Source: Psettodes erumei
Lineage: Eukaryota; Chordata; Actinopteri; Pleuronectiformes; Psettodidae
Length of the DNA: 64,000 bases
Assembly (NCBI GenBank): GCA_016785225.1
Contig: JAFBJZ010000354.1
Span: forward strand, 1,836,001-1,900,000
Direction: 5' to 3'
In this document: one piece after another, positions 11,001 to 23,115 of the stretch
Layout of the letters: each line of letters starts with the position of its first letter
Position numbering within the stretch: the stretch's first letter is position 1
Made by a program: the position numbers and the translations under genes
The notes under the pieces: model-generated
Database searches by the model: none
Seen by the model: the letters and a program-made list of their open reading frames with translations, nothing else
Told to the model about the DNA's origin: nothing

Positions 11001-14000
11001 GTTGGGTTCCACTGCTGTCAGCGAGGAACAGAAACCTGAGGCTGCAGTGCATCCCTTTAATGGCCACAGTTACCATCTTCTAATGGCTAGTTCCAGCACG
11101 ATACCGCACAGCATGTCACAAAGCGAAACTCATCTCATACTGGTTTCACGACCATGACGATGAGTTCTGTGTACTACAGTAGCCTCCCCATTCAGATCTG
11201 AATCCCATAGAACACCTTTGGGATGTGGTAGAATGTGAGAATGGCAACATGAATGGGCATCTGACAAATGTGCAGAAGTTATGCGATGCACTGATGCCAA
11301 CATGGACCAGAATCTCTTATCGTTTCACGAAGCTGCGTTAACAGCTGGGCACGACAGCACTTTGCTGCCATCATGTGGCATGAATCACGCTGTATCGCCT
11401 CAGCAGACTGTCAGCAAGACAAGAACTTTATAATGACGGCCGTAAATTTTCATTACCATCCAAGCCTACTGGGCACTTGTGTTCTCCCACATTCGTCTAC
11501 TCACTGAGAGCTGCAGAGTTTTTGCCAGGCCTCATGATATTTCACTGGCTCATCTTGTAGAGTGGTAGTCTCCAGGTCTGCAGAGTCTATGTACTGTAAT
11601 AACAACAAACACGGCATTTGGGAGGATATCAGTCAACATCATGGCTAACAGACAAAAAAACAACATGGATACAAAGCTAGTTCAAGTCTTGAAAGTACAA
11701 AACATAAAAATGTGAAAGGCTTCCATACCTTGACCTCTAGTTTGTGATTAATGGCGAGGGCTGAGTGCTCAAGGGCCTTGATAACAGAGGTGTAGGAGTC
11801 AGCTAACTTTGTGTACTTGCCCACCAGGGCTATGGAGACATTCTCCAGGAGACGGTCAGATCTGAGAGGAGAGCAAAATGATTCACAGAGCTGAGCTGCT
11901 GCATCATTTAATCATAACCTCACACCCACGCGAAGAACAATTCGATGTTCAGTTGATTTTACCTCCACTTCCCTAGCGCTCTAGTGACAGAAGAACATTT
12001 GTCTTTTCGAGTTCAACATTGTTTGGTTTGTAACACAATTCCTTAGAGGTAACAAACTGCCTCTGTGGCTGAATTGAGTCATCTATAACTGAAAACATAG
12101 ATAACTCGTGTCCACATCCTCACTTTCCTCATCCAAGACACAAACCTAGAGAAAAAAAATCGCGCCCGAGACAAACTTCCTCACCTATCAGCCATCTCCT
12201 TCCACTTCGTGAGCATCTTTCTGGGCCTCATCTCAACTGGCAGGTTCAGCCGCTCGCAGAAGTAGCTCACAAGGCCTTGGTCCTCCAGCAGCAGAGGCAC
12301 TCTGTAGACAGTGGACACATCGTGGACACAGATCACCTGGGAGAGGGTTACAAATCATTATTCCAGCTTTAACTGGCAGCAGGGCTGAGCAAAGTCAACA
12401 TTTTTACTTCGCTTCCCTCCATCCTAATTGATATGAGCAAACAGTGTAGCAGCAGACATGCTGGCTTACTCAGCTCATGTCCTTCTTACATTGTATGTAC
12501 TGACTACTTTTTTTTATTATCAAATACATTTCACAATACACAGCTGCAGATGTAAATGGCAACAAGTACTGGCATTAATACAATCTGATTGACAGTGGCA
12601 GCATGATCTGCATACACAGTTTCAAATGAGGTTGTTTACTGTAGAAAAAAAAAAAAATCACAGTATTTCACCTGTGAGGGCTCCACATGACAAAACATGG
12701 AGATCTTCTCTTTGACAGCCGTTTCTAGGGGGGTCGCACAGCGGCACATAATCTGACAAAAAAATAATATGCATTTATTTTTAATCGTCCTATACAGCAG
12801 GACCAAGGTGACGTCGATTCCTATCCAAATATGACAGCTTTCATTTCAGGTCAGATTTTATGTGTTTGTCTGGACCATGAAATTAGTGCAAACCTAATAA
12901 TTACTGATTTATCTGCACATAAAAGGAGAGATGGTATGGCTTGTTTATATCTGGGGGTAGACGGGTGCTAAGTTTAAGAACAAAGTGTACATCTGACTCA
13001 CCAAATCTGGAGACAAGCCCAGCCCTCTGAGCTCTCGGACGCTATTTTGGGTCGGTTTGGTTTTTTGCTCTCCTGTGGTACTGGGCTGAGGACACAAACG
13101 CAATTTTACTTCGTAGCATTTGTACACATGTAAATTAGGGGTGCTGTTTTTACTGTTCAGCACCTCCTGCACAAAAACAAAACAAGGTTTGAAAAGAAAA
13201 ATATCTAAAAAATAGTAACACTATTACAGTCATCCTGCAAATATGCTGCTCTATGTGTTATGTGATAATGAATACATGATGTGTGTTCATCTGTGCACCA
13301 TACCCTGGGTATCAAGCTGACGTGGATGTTGCAGAAGTTTTCCTTCTTCACCTTGAACTGGAACTGTCTGAAGGCCTCGATGAAGGGCATGCTCTCAATG
13401 TCCCCCACTGTGCCGCCCAGCTGTTGACACAAAATGCTAGCTCAGGCCACAGAGCTTCTCAGCACCTCCCTGACACTTACACAGACTTGGAAAATACAAC
13501 ATGTTGTCAGCTGCACTGAGCCCATAACACTGTCAGAGCTGCTCTTGATGCATGGCATATGAAAAGAACGGCTGGGGGCAGGGTAATAATTTAAGTTGGT
13601 TTATGAGGATTCAAGGTTTTCAGAATTTATTAGAAATAAAATAGTTCTGCAGCATGTATTGTAAAACCACTTGATTGATAACACTACTAACATTAGTTTG
13701 GGTTTCCACTAACTAAAACATGTTGTACGCTTCCTTTCCCATGGCTGGAAACAGAGCCATGGCTGGCACACAACTGGATCATTTCACAGACCCTCCTCAA
13801 GAAATTCATTTTTGAATTCCTCGTTTTTTTCAGTTTTACAAAATGCTGTTTATTTTTCTGCTTCACTTGCTTCACTGTAGGTTCAGCAGTTTCTCCCAAC
13901 TGTTTGCCAAATGGTGCCACTATTATGTACTGCTCGAGGCAGCATGCTTGATTGCATTTGTGATCGAAAACCTCCATTTCTCTTTAACTGACTTGGGGAA

Positions 14001-15154
14001 AAAGAAATGTGCTGACCACAAATCATTTAAGAGTGGCTCACTGGAGTTGTTGAAATATGACAATTCTGACCGGGCCAAGACCGTGTTCAATGTCCCTTCA
14101 CACTGAGGACAAAATTCATCTTAACCATCAACACTGGCCTCGAACATATTACCTCTATAACACAAACTTGAGGCTCCACACCATCATCATCCACTGAAAT
14201 CCGGGCCTGCTTCATTACCCACTCTTGGATGGCATCTGTGATGTGGGGCACGACTGAAAAAACCCAGATAAATACAACCAAAAGTCAAAAATTGCACCAT
14301 CTGGACACATTTTATGTCTACTAAAGGTACACATAAAAATGCAAATACACCCAAGTGTGTTGCCATTTTTAATGTGTTGACACATTTCTCTTTCAAAAAG
14401 TGGGGGCGCAGGATTTAAATTCAACTGACTATGCACTTGCAGTTGAAGACTAATGAAACTCACCTCTCGAAATACTCAAGGAAAAAGAAACACACATAAA
14501 AAAGCACCTTTCCCTAACAACCCGCTCTTTATCAAAGTCTCCCTCCGCCACCAAATAACACCCAACAAACTAGAACGTGCAATTTCTGAAGAAATTGCAG
14601 TGGGATTGCTGCCTTCTGCAAAAGGTGCCTTGAATGTGTATGAAGAAGCAGCAATCCCACCAACTAAATACAGCAATCTCTCACCTTGTACAGTTTTGCC
14701 CAGGTAGTCCCCCCTCCTCTCCTTGGTGATTACAGACTGGTAGATCTTTCCAGTGGTGAGGTTGTTGTCTTTGATAAGACGGATGTCCAGGAAACGCTCA
14801 TAGTTCCCCAAGTCCAGATCCACCTCTCCGCCATCATCGAGAACAAATACTTCACCTGCACAACACAGATATATTTATCATGCCATTGGCCAAACAGCAG
14901 ATCCAAGGGTGGGAGAAATTCACAACAAATATCTATCGATTGGACACAGCTCGACCTCACGCCACTCATGTTACGCTCGACTACCCACCGTGCTCGTATG
15001 GTGAAAAGGTGCCCGCATCAATATTGATATAGGGGTCGATTTTGATGGCCGTGACGTGAAGGCCGCAGGACTTGAGGATCGTTCCCACACTGCTGGCAAT
15101 GATGCCCTTGCCGATGCCAGATATGACACCGCCCGTAACGAGGATGTACTTCAT
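8013..15154 (-). CDS. ctps1: CTP synthase 1
   Basis: ATP-dependent amination of UTP to CTP with glutamine as nitrogen donor; cytosolic, forms filaments in many organisms. Seventeen coding exons, in transcript order: 15154-14989, 14855-14685, 14253-14153, 13420-13304, 13085-13002, 12752-12672, 12336-12185, 11861-11729, 11593-11505, 10723-10629, 9811-9749, 9603-9560, 9470-9374, 9277-9222, 8960-8864, 8686-8542, 8088-8013. They sum to 1767 nt, 588 aa plus TAG, close to human (591), with no frame break. The start MKYILVTGGVISGIGKG carries the synthetase P-loop. LGGTVGDIESMPFIEAFRQF lies at 147-166. The glutaminase half has the nucleophile in GVCLGMQ (C399) and QYHPE (H526, E528). The Ser-rich tail (DTYSDRSGGSSPEAE) resembles the phosphorylated C-terminus of vertebrate CTPS1. 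Residue 185 is Arg where I recall Gln in human. Teleosts may keep two copies; which one this is cannot be told. Confidence 0.97.
9949..10175 (+). mobile_element. Tc1/mariner-like terminal fragment in a ctps1 intron
   Basis: Starting near ACTGTGCCTACAAAAACTGT, about 225 bp resemble the end of a Tc1/mariner family common in fish. Recognisable stretches include the phrase around AAGTGAGAACAAATCTCTCC and the segment reading ACTGATTGCATAAG. It lies in the intron between exons 10 and 11, with no transposase frame. The match is from memory of the family and is diverged; the boundaries are approximate. Confidence 0.55.
10838..11345 (+). mobile_element. Internally deleted Tc1-like DNA transposon in a ctps1 intron
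   Basis: A plus-strand remnant lies in the intron between exons 9 and 10, antisense to ctps1. Translated pieces are typical of Tc1-like transposases: SECTTQHTFRLMGYSSRRP followed by VPLLSARNRNLRLQ (about 10936-11050), then DLNPIEHLWDVVE (11195-11233), which holds the last acidic residue of the DDE triad, then QKLCDALMPTWTRIS (to about 11310). The region before SECTT and the part between NLRLQ and the catalytic end are shorter than in intact elements, so at least two internal deletions are inferred. Stops and frame breaks make it non-functional. Terminal repeats were not delimited. Confidence 0.8.
13421..14152 (-). other. ctps1: ctps1 intron 3, large and unremarkable
   Basis: A 732 bp intron between coding exons 3 and 4. 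Short open frames exist on both strands but none has a recognisable motif. I see no repeat or RNA gene. Confidence 0.7.
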
Positions 15155-15169
15155 AGTTGCATGTGAAGA
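15155..15169 (-). other. ctps1: ctps1 5' UTR segment before the start codon
   Basis: On the minus strand the ATG is preceded by 15 bases and then by a T-rich tract ending in AG at 15170-15171, a plausible 3' splice site. This suggests that the exon with the start codon begins here and the rest of the 5' UTR lies in an upstream exon. Inferred from splice signals only. Confidence 0.5.
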
Positions 15170-16105
15170 CTAAAAAACACACGCACACAAACAAGATCAG
15201 TAAATAACCTGTAAAAAAATATGTTGCACTACATTTCCAAGGCATGTGTCCAATTCACACTGCTCAAATGTCAGTGAGGTGAAGATCTGATCCAGTACAG
15301 ATAACCCGAGCAACGGATGTGCTATATTACTTAGGTGGACTACTACTATAACGTCACAATTGGTTTCATTTACCTTACCGTTTTATGTAAGGTTTTTCCT
15401 CACTACATGTAAATTGTAAGTGATTATGTGTTTTCAAATTATACCAGCGTAACATTAAACAAACTTGAATCAACAGGCAACATAACAAAAACCAACACAC
15501 AATTTGGGAGCAGGTAGCGGCACTTCATTTCCTGTGTTTTTCAAACGTGGAGGTGGAGGTCACACGTTTGTTTACGTCTGGATCGCGGATTGTGCCTTTA
15601 CACCACCCAGGAACACACAGCACGATGACAGCGCACGAGCGAGAAACAAAGTGTCCCAACCTGTAATTTCATAATCACTGCAGTGTTAAGGGCGGGAAAT
15701 GCTGGGAACACAATGAGCGCACAAAAATGGAGGGAGAGACTTCTGTGTGCGGGTTTTGGTTTCCATCGGGCCAAACTATATTCACATTACGATGCCAGTG
15801 TTACGTAAGCATACACGAGTATTCAAAGCTGTTAAACTGTAATGGCTGGAAAGTTTGCCCTAGCTTAGTTAGCTATCGTTCTGCAAACTCTTTCTCCTTA
15901 GCCATAGTTTTTGAAAACGGAATAACCATCGACGCGGAGGGGAAGCTACTATGTGCAGCCTGCTTGACCCACAAGGCTGCAAACAGCTGATGTGTTAGCC
16001 AACTGAGTACTGATTTTAAGACGAATTACTTCCTCAGCATTTGGAGCTGTTAAAAGCCTTTCCACTGTTCAATAACGTGGTTGCCTTTAATCCAAGCAAA
16101 CTCAC

Positions 16106-16340
16106 CTAACGGCTACAGAGAGGCTGGAGTGCAAGTGCGCGTTGACAGGTGATGTGTGCTATCTCAGAAACTTCATGGATTTACGGAACATCGGGCTCTA
16201 CGGTCCTCGCAAGAAGGCAGAAACACGTGGAGGACAGGCTGACTGTTCAGTTTCTGCTCGGTACAGCTTGTTTCCTTCCGTTTTGCTGTCCCGTGTGCGA
16301 TTTTGTTCCCTCTACTTAACCTGTCAGGCAGCCCTCAGGA
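16106..16340 (-). promoter_or_regulatory. ctps1: Probable ctps1 non-coding first exon and core promoter
   Basis: On the minus strand a strong donor, GTTAG followed by gtgagt, ends a putative exon at 16106. Splicing to the acceptor at 15170-15171 would give an intron of about 936 bp. The area 16130-16300 has more CpG than its surroundings, and an inverted CCAAT box (CCAAT on the plus strand near 16361) lies just upstream. A second, weaker donor-like site is near 15375-15380, so the real first exon could instead sit between it and about 15700. Confidence 0.4.
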
Positions 16341-17636
16341 GATCAACAACATGATCCACCAACCAATCAGCTCAGGCTACCGAAGCACTCTCCCTGAGAG
16401 GATGTACTGTGGGAGACAATTTCCCCATAAGCGCAGTCTCGTCATCGTATGACATCACATGTGTTTAAGCGAGTCAAGTATTTCAAGGTCAATGCAGGTG
16501 CATTTTTGGCAATATGATGGAAATTAAGAAAGAATTATTATCATTGTTGAAACATATTGAGTTGATCATGGTGTCCTGTCCTTGTACAGCAAGCTGACGC
16601 CATTGCCATGACTGTTGCTGGACAATCATTCACACTTCCCTCACTATTTCTCAGAATAAAGTGGAAAAAATGCATTTACTTTTACTAATAAATTGATAAT
16701 ATCTTGATTATTATAACATCTATCATCCATCAGCTGCTTTTTGTTCTTCAAATAATCTCACCACCAGGTGGCATATGACTTCCATGTATCATTATTCACC
16801 ATATATTTCAGGCAAATTGAGATTTTAACATGCACAGCATTATTCACAAATAATGAATTTATGGCATTAGCCATCAGATATAGCAACGTGGACATTAATG
16901 CTATATAGTTGATTTAGGTTTGGTCAAGTAAGCCACAAAAAACAGAGCTCTGTCCATAAAAATCCCATTTATGTAATAACATTCTCTGAGATATTAAAGT
17001 TTTCCTTCATGTATTCACAGTCATCTTGCTCCAGTTTTGTGATGGGTAATGAGAGCGGTGATTCTAATTCATTTCTGCACATGATCTTGATCTAATTAAA
17101 GAGCTCATCCCTGCCACCTCATTTTCGTAAGCTGTTCCTTTCAATTACCTCTAACAAGTGAGCACAGACACACATTAACCTCCAGCATGAAGAGGAACTG
17201 TGCTTCCTCATCTCTCTGCAATCTCAAAATGACAGAGAGGGCAATTCAAAGGTAATTTCACCTCTTTGATTTCACATTTTTGGAAAACACATCAGTTGAT
17301 GACAGTGCACAGTTTTACTCACCACATGTATGTTTTTGATACAAATGACAGGATAGTGCCCCGCAAATGCCATGGTTTGCAATGTGTTTTATTCGTACAG
17401 TTGACTGTGGCAAGAGTCCGCTGTGATAGCTCATCCTTATATGTTAATGATTGTCAGTAAATGTTTTTTACCTTCTATAAAATGCAAGAGAAACCAATGA
17501 GTCTGGCGAGACCTGAATATGAAACCGTACTCAAAATAACTCCAGGCTATAAGTCTTTCAGAGGGAGAAAAGGATCTGACCCGATTTATCCACCTAAATT
17601 ATAATGGAGCTCATACAAAATTGATTGACTTGCTAC

Positions 17637-17679
17637 TATTAAAATAGATATAGCATCATATGCTATATCTATTTTAATA
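17637..17679. repeat. Perfect 20 bp inverted repeat, 3-base loop
   Basis: Arms at 17637-17656 and 17660-17679 are exact reverse complements across 20 bases, separated by CAT. The sequence is AT-rich (TATTAAAATAG at the outer end). Flanking bases do not pair. Confidence 0.95.
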
Positions 17680-18002
17680 TTATTTTTTATAGTACTGTGG
17701 GTTTGTGACACTGACAACCGTGTAATGACTGAAAAGTGAAAATACACACGTTTCTGGCGTATTTTTTAAAGGACTGTTTCAACTATTTTGTTTTCTTTCT
17801 GAGTGTTTGATGTAAAACAATATTAGACAAGGTATGATTGGTTCTGCCAGAGAGTTCTTTATCGCAAAAGAGTTACAGGTCATAACTACTTGAAAAACAC
17901 AGCTTGTCATTTTACATCTTTTTGTATGTATCAGAAGAAATAAAATTAAAAGTAAGATGCCGTCAGATGCCGATGTATTTATTAATGAGCTGAGTCAATT
18001 TA

Positions 18003-18165
18003 GGAGAGAGCCAAGCAAGCTGTTTCCCCCTGCCTCCAGTCTTTATGCTAAGCTAAGCTATTTGCCTCCTGGCCCCAGGTGCATATTTAACACACAGACA
18101 TGAGTGTCATATTAGTCTCCAGAATAAATGAGAATATTTACCAAAATATGAAGTTATTCCTTTAA
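18003..18165 (+). repeat. Dispersed fish repeat, copy 1
   Basis: Contains the phrases ATGCTAAGCTAAGCTA and CAGACATGAGTG and ends in a segment related to ACTATTCCTTTAA. It belongs with the copies at 30885-30995 and 41962-42120. I know this type of sequence as an abundant short repeat in percomorph genomes but cannot give a family name. Confidence 0.65.
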
Positions 18166-19367
18166 CATTTGTTTAATACAATTGAATATAATTTGATTAA
18201 TAGCGTAGTGCCATAAATTTCACTCAAGATATTGATTAGCTCATTTTCAAGGACAAATGGCAAGAATGTGATGCTTCACTTTTTCAAATCTGATGGTTTT
18301 GGGCCGGTTGTTGAGCACAAGACATTTAATGATGTCTCTTTGTGCTATAGGATATTGTGCTGAGCATTTCAATGTTATCCAACGTTTTATAGAGCAAACA
18401 ATCACTTGATTAATTGAGAAAATAATCAGCAGGTTAATCAATAATGAAAATAACTCTTAGTTACATCCCTAACTATGTAGTTCAATAATTCTGTTATCCC
18501 TTTCAATTATTTTTTTTCATTAGAAAAGACTTATGTTATCCTTCCCTAGTCCATAATAACTGACTGCGATGCAGACTATCAGTAGAAGAAAAAGGCTGGC
18601 TAATGTCTTGTAGAGCTCATTTCACTTAAATTGAAAAAATTGCAGCTTTTTTGACATACATTTAAATTTAGCTTCCTATCCTCTACTCTTAACTAATTAT
18701 TATATATCAACTGAACACCTGTGTTCCAGAATAAATTAAACTAGTTCAGAACAAAAAGAATGTAAATGAAAGTGAGCTATCTACAAGCCAAAAGAAGGAT
18801 TAAAAAAATTCTACCAAAGTAAAATATAGGTTAATGTTAGCAGTTTTTTCTCCCCCTCCACACTGAGAAGTCAGATAGTACCAGGGTCAGATGCCATGAG
18901 CTGCCCCTTTGCAATATCTCCAGTTGGCTGGAGGGGTCAAACCAGCTCACACATACAGTACATACAAAGAAACAGTAGCCCACATCCCCCGCACTCATCC
19001 ACATTATTTATGAATGGGAGTGGTGCCTTTCCCTGTCCTCTTGTAGTTTTGGAATGTGCAAGATAGATCGATTTAAGACGGGAACACAGATGGCTCTTAA
19101 GGCACAATGCAGTACAAAACCACTCAGAGGAAGAGTGAGCTCTTGGGCAATTAGTGTCATTATGGCTGCTCATGTGCTTGGTGGACTGGATAAACAGTGA
19201 CTCTAGTGGCAAAGGTTTAGGCATGTGGGTTGCATGGATAATGATAATTAGTCTAGTACTGCAGCAGACCCAAAGCATACACTGCTTGATCGTTTTAACT
19301 TGGTATACAAAGGGTTTCTCTTGATCAGACAGATCATTAAAAGCAAGCAGCTGAGTAAATCAGGGGA

Positions 19368-19507
19368 TTTAGAGAGTCATCTATGAATTTTTATGTGTTT
19401 TTTTATGGTTAATTGATTAATCATGAGCAAGGAGCAATGGAAGTTGGGTGTTTTAGAGACTCGTCTATGAAATGTTATGTGTTTTTTAATGGTAAATTGA
19501 TCAATCA
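19368..19507. repeat. Diverged tandem duplication, offset about 84 bp
   Basis: Two related segments, about 19368-19423 and 19452-19507, share the layout TTAGAGA, CTATGAA, TTATGTGTTTTTT, ATGGT, AATTGAT and AATCA in the same order. Several substitutions and small indels separate them, so the duplication is old. Confidence 0.75.
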
Positions 19508-20579
19508 GTTGTTCTACAGTTTGGCTTCCTAAAGCCCATGTTGATGTCTTTTTTTGTCCAACCAAAAGTCCAAAGGCTAAAGATAGTAATTAGCACATTG
19601 GTTTTCTTCTTTGTTTTTGCTTAAAGAATGACCCGGTCAATTAACCAATGATCAAAATAGCTTGTACAGCTAATCATTTCAGCTGTAGTTGTGTCAAAAG
19701 ATAGTAATGTCACTAGGTAGTGAATGATGCCCATTACAAATTCCAAGGGGCTATGGTAAAATTCCTTGTTATTTTCTGACCAAAAGTCCCTAACCCAAAG
19801 TTTAATTCAAAATGATAGAGCACAAAGAAAAGTGGCAAAATCCCAGCAAATATAGTAGGCACTTTATCAAGTATTAAATGACTTTAACAATTAAATGTTT
19901 ATCAAAACTGCTGTCTATTAATTTTCTGTCAACTGCTAAATCAATGGACAGATAATTGCAGTACAAGTGTGAAAACATTCATTTGAGGCAGTTGTCTTGG
20001 AAGGGCTTCTATTTGTCATCATGCAATACTTAAATTGTATTCTTTGAACCAACATTTTTACCAATGTAATTTTGAAGATATTACTGAAAATTTACAAGTC
20101 CTTTAGTCACACATACTCACATATAAATTCACTGACAGCTATAGTGACACACATGTGGCAACAAGGTCAGGTGCGGTTGTAAACAAGAGCCTAAGGCGAA
20201 CAATAGTCTCTCTGAGATATTCAGCTCATAAACCTCTGGGGAAACCCACACTCTGTGTTTGTTGTCATCATCTAAAACCTGGTTAATACTCTGTTTACGC
20301 TACGTGCGTACACGTGCATGTGTCTGCCTGCGTGGGAGTGTGACATCCACCATTCTCTTCTTATTGCTTAAGCCAAGTTACTGAGAAAACAAATGTCAGT
20401 TGAAGGGCGTTGTCTGTTTGGTGTCTGCTCTGAGAGTCTTTCCTCCCGCTACTTGGAGCAAATCTAATTAGATTATGAGCACCAGTGAAGACAAGCATTG
20501 CGGGAGAGTTTATTGTATAAGTTTATTGTATAACATGGGACCAAGGATGACAATAGAGAAATAGAAAGTGAGTGATTTT

Positions 20580-20604
20580 GTGTGTGTGTGTGTGAGAGAG
20601 AGAG
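20580..20604. repeat. (TG)n(AG)n microsatellite
   Basis: A TG run passes directly into an AG run at about 20594. Confidence 0.9.
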
Positions 20605-22975
20605 ACGCTCAGAAAGAGAGACTCTTCCCATGGGGGATGAGACTCTGGATCAGTGCCCGGTATGCCACTGAACTGTCATCTGTGAACTGCCTTTGTACAC
20701 GTATGGAGGCCAGCGTATCTCATGATCCTTGCCTATAATCATGACCAAACTCAGCATGTGCCCTCTTGCCTATACTTCCCTGCTTCCCTAAACCTCTGTC
20801 CTCCTATTTTCCCTTTACCCAACGCTATCTTTCCTTATTCTCTACTGCCATAACCCCCCTACTCCTCAACCTCACCTCTCCTTTTCTCCAGCTCTATCTT
20901 CTATTTCCTAGCCAAAACACAGCTAGAGGCTGGGCCTCTGCCACCTCCATGAAAACAGACGACAGTGTTTTGTTTTGGGGTTTTTTTCTTCTTCCCCACT
21001 GCCGCAGACCCCCCTCCAGGAGAGGTCTGTCTGCCTAGGAGGAGAGCGGGGGAAGGATTGATTAATTTAAAACGCATGCTTTCCTCTTTTTTCTCCACTG
21101 AGCCCCCCTTCAGGAGGACATGCCTGCTCAATACAGAGATAGAGAGGAAGATCATGGGAGCTCATTTATCAAGCCATGTATTCCATTATAAATAATGTGT
21201 GTAATGTGCAAACAAGCCCTGGTACTTAGAGTTGTGGCCTTTGACCAGGACTGTTATTATATGTTCTTTGAAGAGTTTTTTGATGGTAGACTAGTAACGA
21301 GGTCGAGATGTTAAAGTCAGGCCAAACAGACAGAGATGCTGTTGTTGTTCTTATAATAAACCCCCTCTATAATCTGTTACTTAAAAAGCATATTGCAAGT
21401 TTAAGATAGAAACAGACAGCCATGTAAAGATGCCCGTCACACAGATGTGCTCTTGAATGCCTTTCATTAAATGGAAAAAGAGATGATTCCATTTAGTAGC
21501 GTAGCTGGGGTTTTTTGTCAAATCAAAAGAGAGTGATAAATAATTTCCATGTTAAATTAGTATCATATTCAGTGTTGTTCCCCAGAATAACTGCAGTGGC
21601 ATTCACAACGCCCTGGACACTGAGTACATAGTCTGATAACAGATCAACAGATAGGGAAGAGATGCACCCTGTTGCCTTGTGACCTCGTGCATTAGCCCTT
21701 CCAGACCACATGTTGTTCTCCAGTCAGATGCTAGGCTAGGGTGAACAAGCAATCCTTTTATCACTAACTCAGTTATTCAGTTATTTCAACCTCTTCATGC
21801 GCTGAAGACTGTTCAGCTTGCTTACACCACTTAGCTGCGGCAGCATCTCTTTTACAGGCAGGAGAGGTGTGACTGGCTGCTGATACTTCAGATGACAACA
21901 AGTTCAAAATAGTTCACGACCGTAACATTTGTTGGCGTTTAGGTGATTTCCTTGCTCATATTGCCATGAGAAAGGCATATTTACATTATACAATGCATTG
22001 TTACAAAGTGTTTTTCTTTTCTTCTGAGGAAAAACATTGTTTCCAGGTTTCCATTCATCATGCTCAGAAAATTATTCATTGAAGGGACACTAAAGTTAAT
22101 ATTTAAAACCTTATATAAGACCTTTATATTTTATATTGAGATGATTCTATAACCATGCATTTTTCCAAAAACATAACAAACATTTTTGTTTTAGGCAGCA
22201 GGACCCCGTCATCAGTCAAATGGCTGTCTCCATTCATGTCTGATATCTCATGTGCAATTGCCAGTGCATTATGCCCACAAAGAAGCTACAGTATTATACA
22301 ATGAAGTGTTCTATTTTCATTTCCTTATCAATAGAGGATCTGTCTCTGTCAGTATCTCAGCCCTCTGCGTCATCTTTGAAAAGGCTGCATGAAGGAGTAC
22401 AAGGACAATGGATGGCTTAATTGGAAGACATATCACTTTGGATCACATGTATGGATGAATACAGGAACATGACCCAGGCAGAACCAATGTGGCTTGGCCC
22501 TTATGGATTGTGAACTGTTTGGTAACAAGTCTGGCCATGTACAGAGACCAAGGGTCATCAAGGTCCACCATGAGACTGTGCTTCAAAGATTTGTATAGGT
22601 CATTCCAGACGAAAGACTGAATGTATCACTTGTTGCCCACAGTGCATGACACATTAGAGACAAAAAACTATTGACCAATGTATTTTCCTGTCCCTGTCTG
22701 ACGTCTTTGTAACAGATCCCCTTGATCTCTTATGTTATCCTATCATGTATGCATTGTGCACTATGTGCAGTGCATGTGCATGCAGAGAATATTTTTCGCT
22801 GTTCTACCCAGTGTACAGTATATTGCACTGTGACTGTGTACAGGGTAAACAGGAACTTAACTGCACACACTGCCTCCTTATCTCTTGGTCAGTGTTTATC
22901 AAGGAATCCTCAGTACTCATGCTGAGGTGGGGGTTAAATCTGCAAAGAAATAATCCACTTAAGATTGTTGACTCT

Positions 22976-23115
22976 AAGGCGTTGTGGTAGCTCAGCAGGT
23001 GCTCATCAGTTTGAATCTGACTCATGACTTTTGCAGCGTATCTCCCTCTCCCCTGTTTGCTCTCTATCTTCATTGTAGTCCATCTAGTGAAGCGTGGCTG
23101 CTATAAAAATAATCA
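22976..23115 (+). mobile_element. tRNA-derived SINE-like copy
   Basis: An A-box-like stretch, TGGTAGCTCAGCAGG (22985-22999), is followed by a B-box-like GTTTGAATCTG (23009-23019) and then a pyrimidine-rich body with CTCTCTATCTTCATTGTAG. The order fits a fish SINE with a tRNA head and a body rich in TCTC. Only about 9 bases separate the two boxes, so part of the tRNA-related region is missing. No target-site duplication was identified. A degraded tRNA pseudogene is less likely because of the body. Confidence 0.55.

Larger units (their letters stand above)
16341..22970. other. Gene-poor interval, part 1
   Basis: AT-rich sequence upstream of ctps1 with no recognisable coding exon on either strand. 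It contains a perfect hairpin (17637-17679), a copy of a dispersed repeat (18003-18165), a diverged tandem duplication (19368-19507), a 13 bp duplicated unit near 20507-20533, a TG/AG run (20580-20604), and a pyrimidine-rich then T-rich stretch (20770-21090). Short open frames are not supported by any protein motif. Confidence 0.6.
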
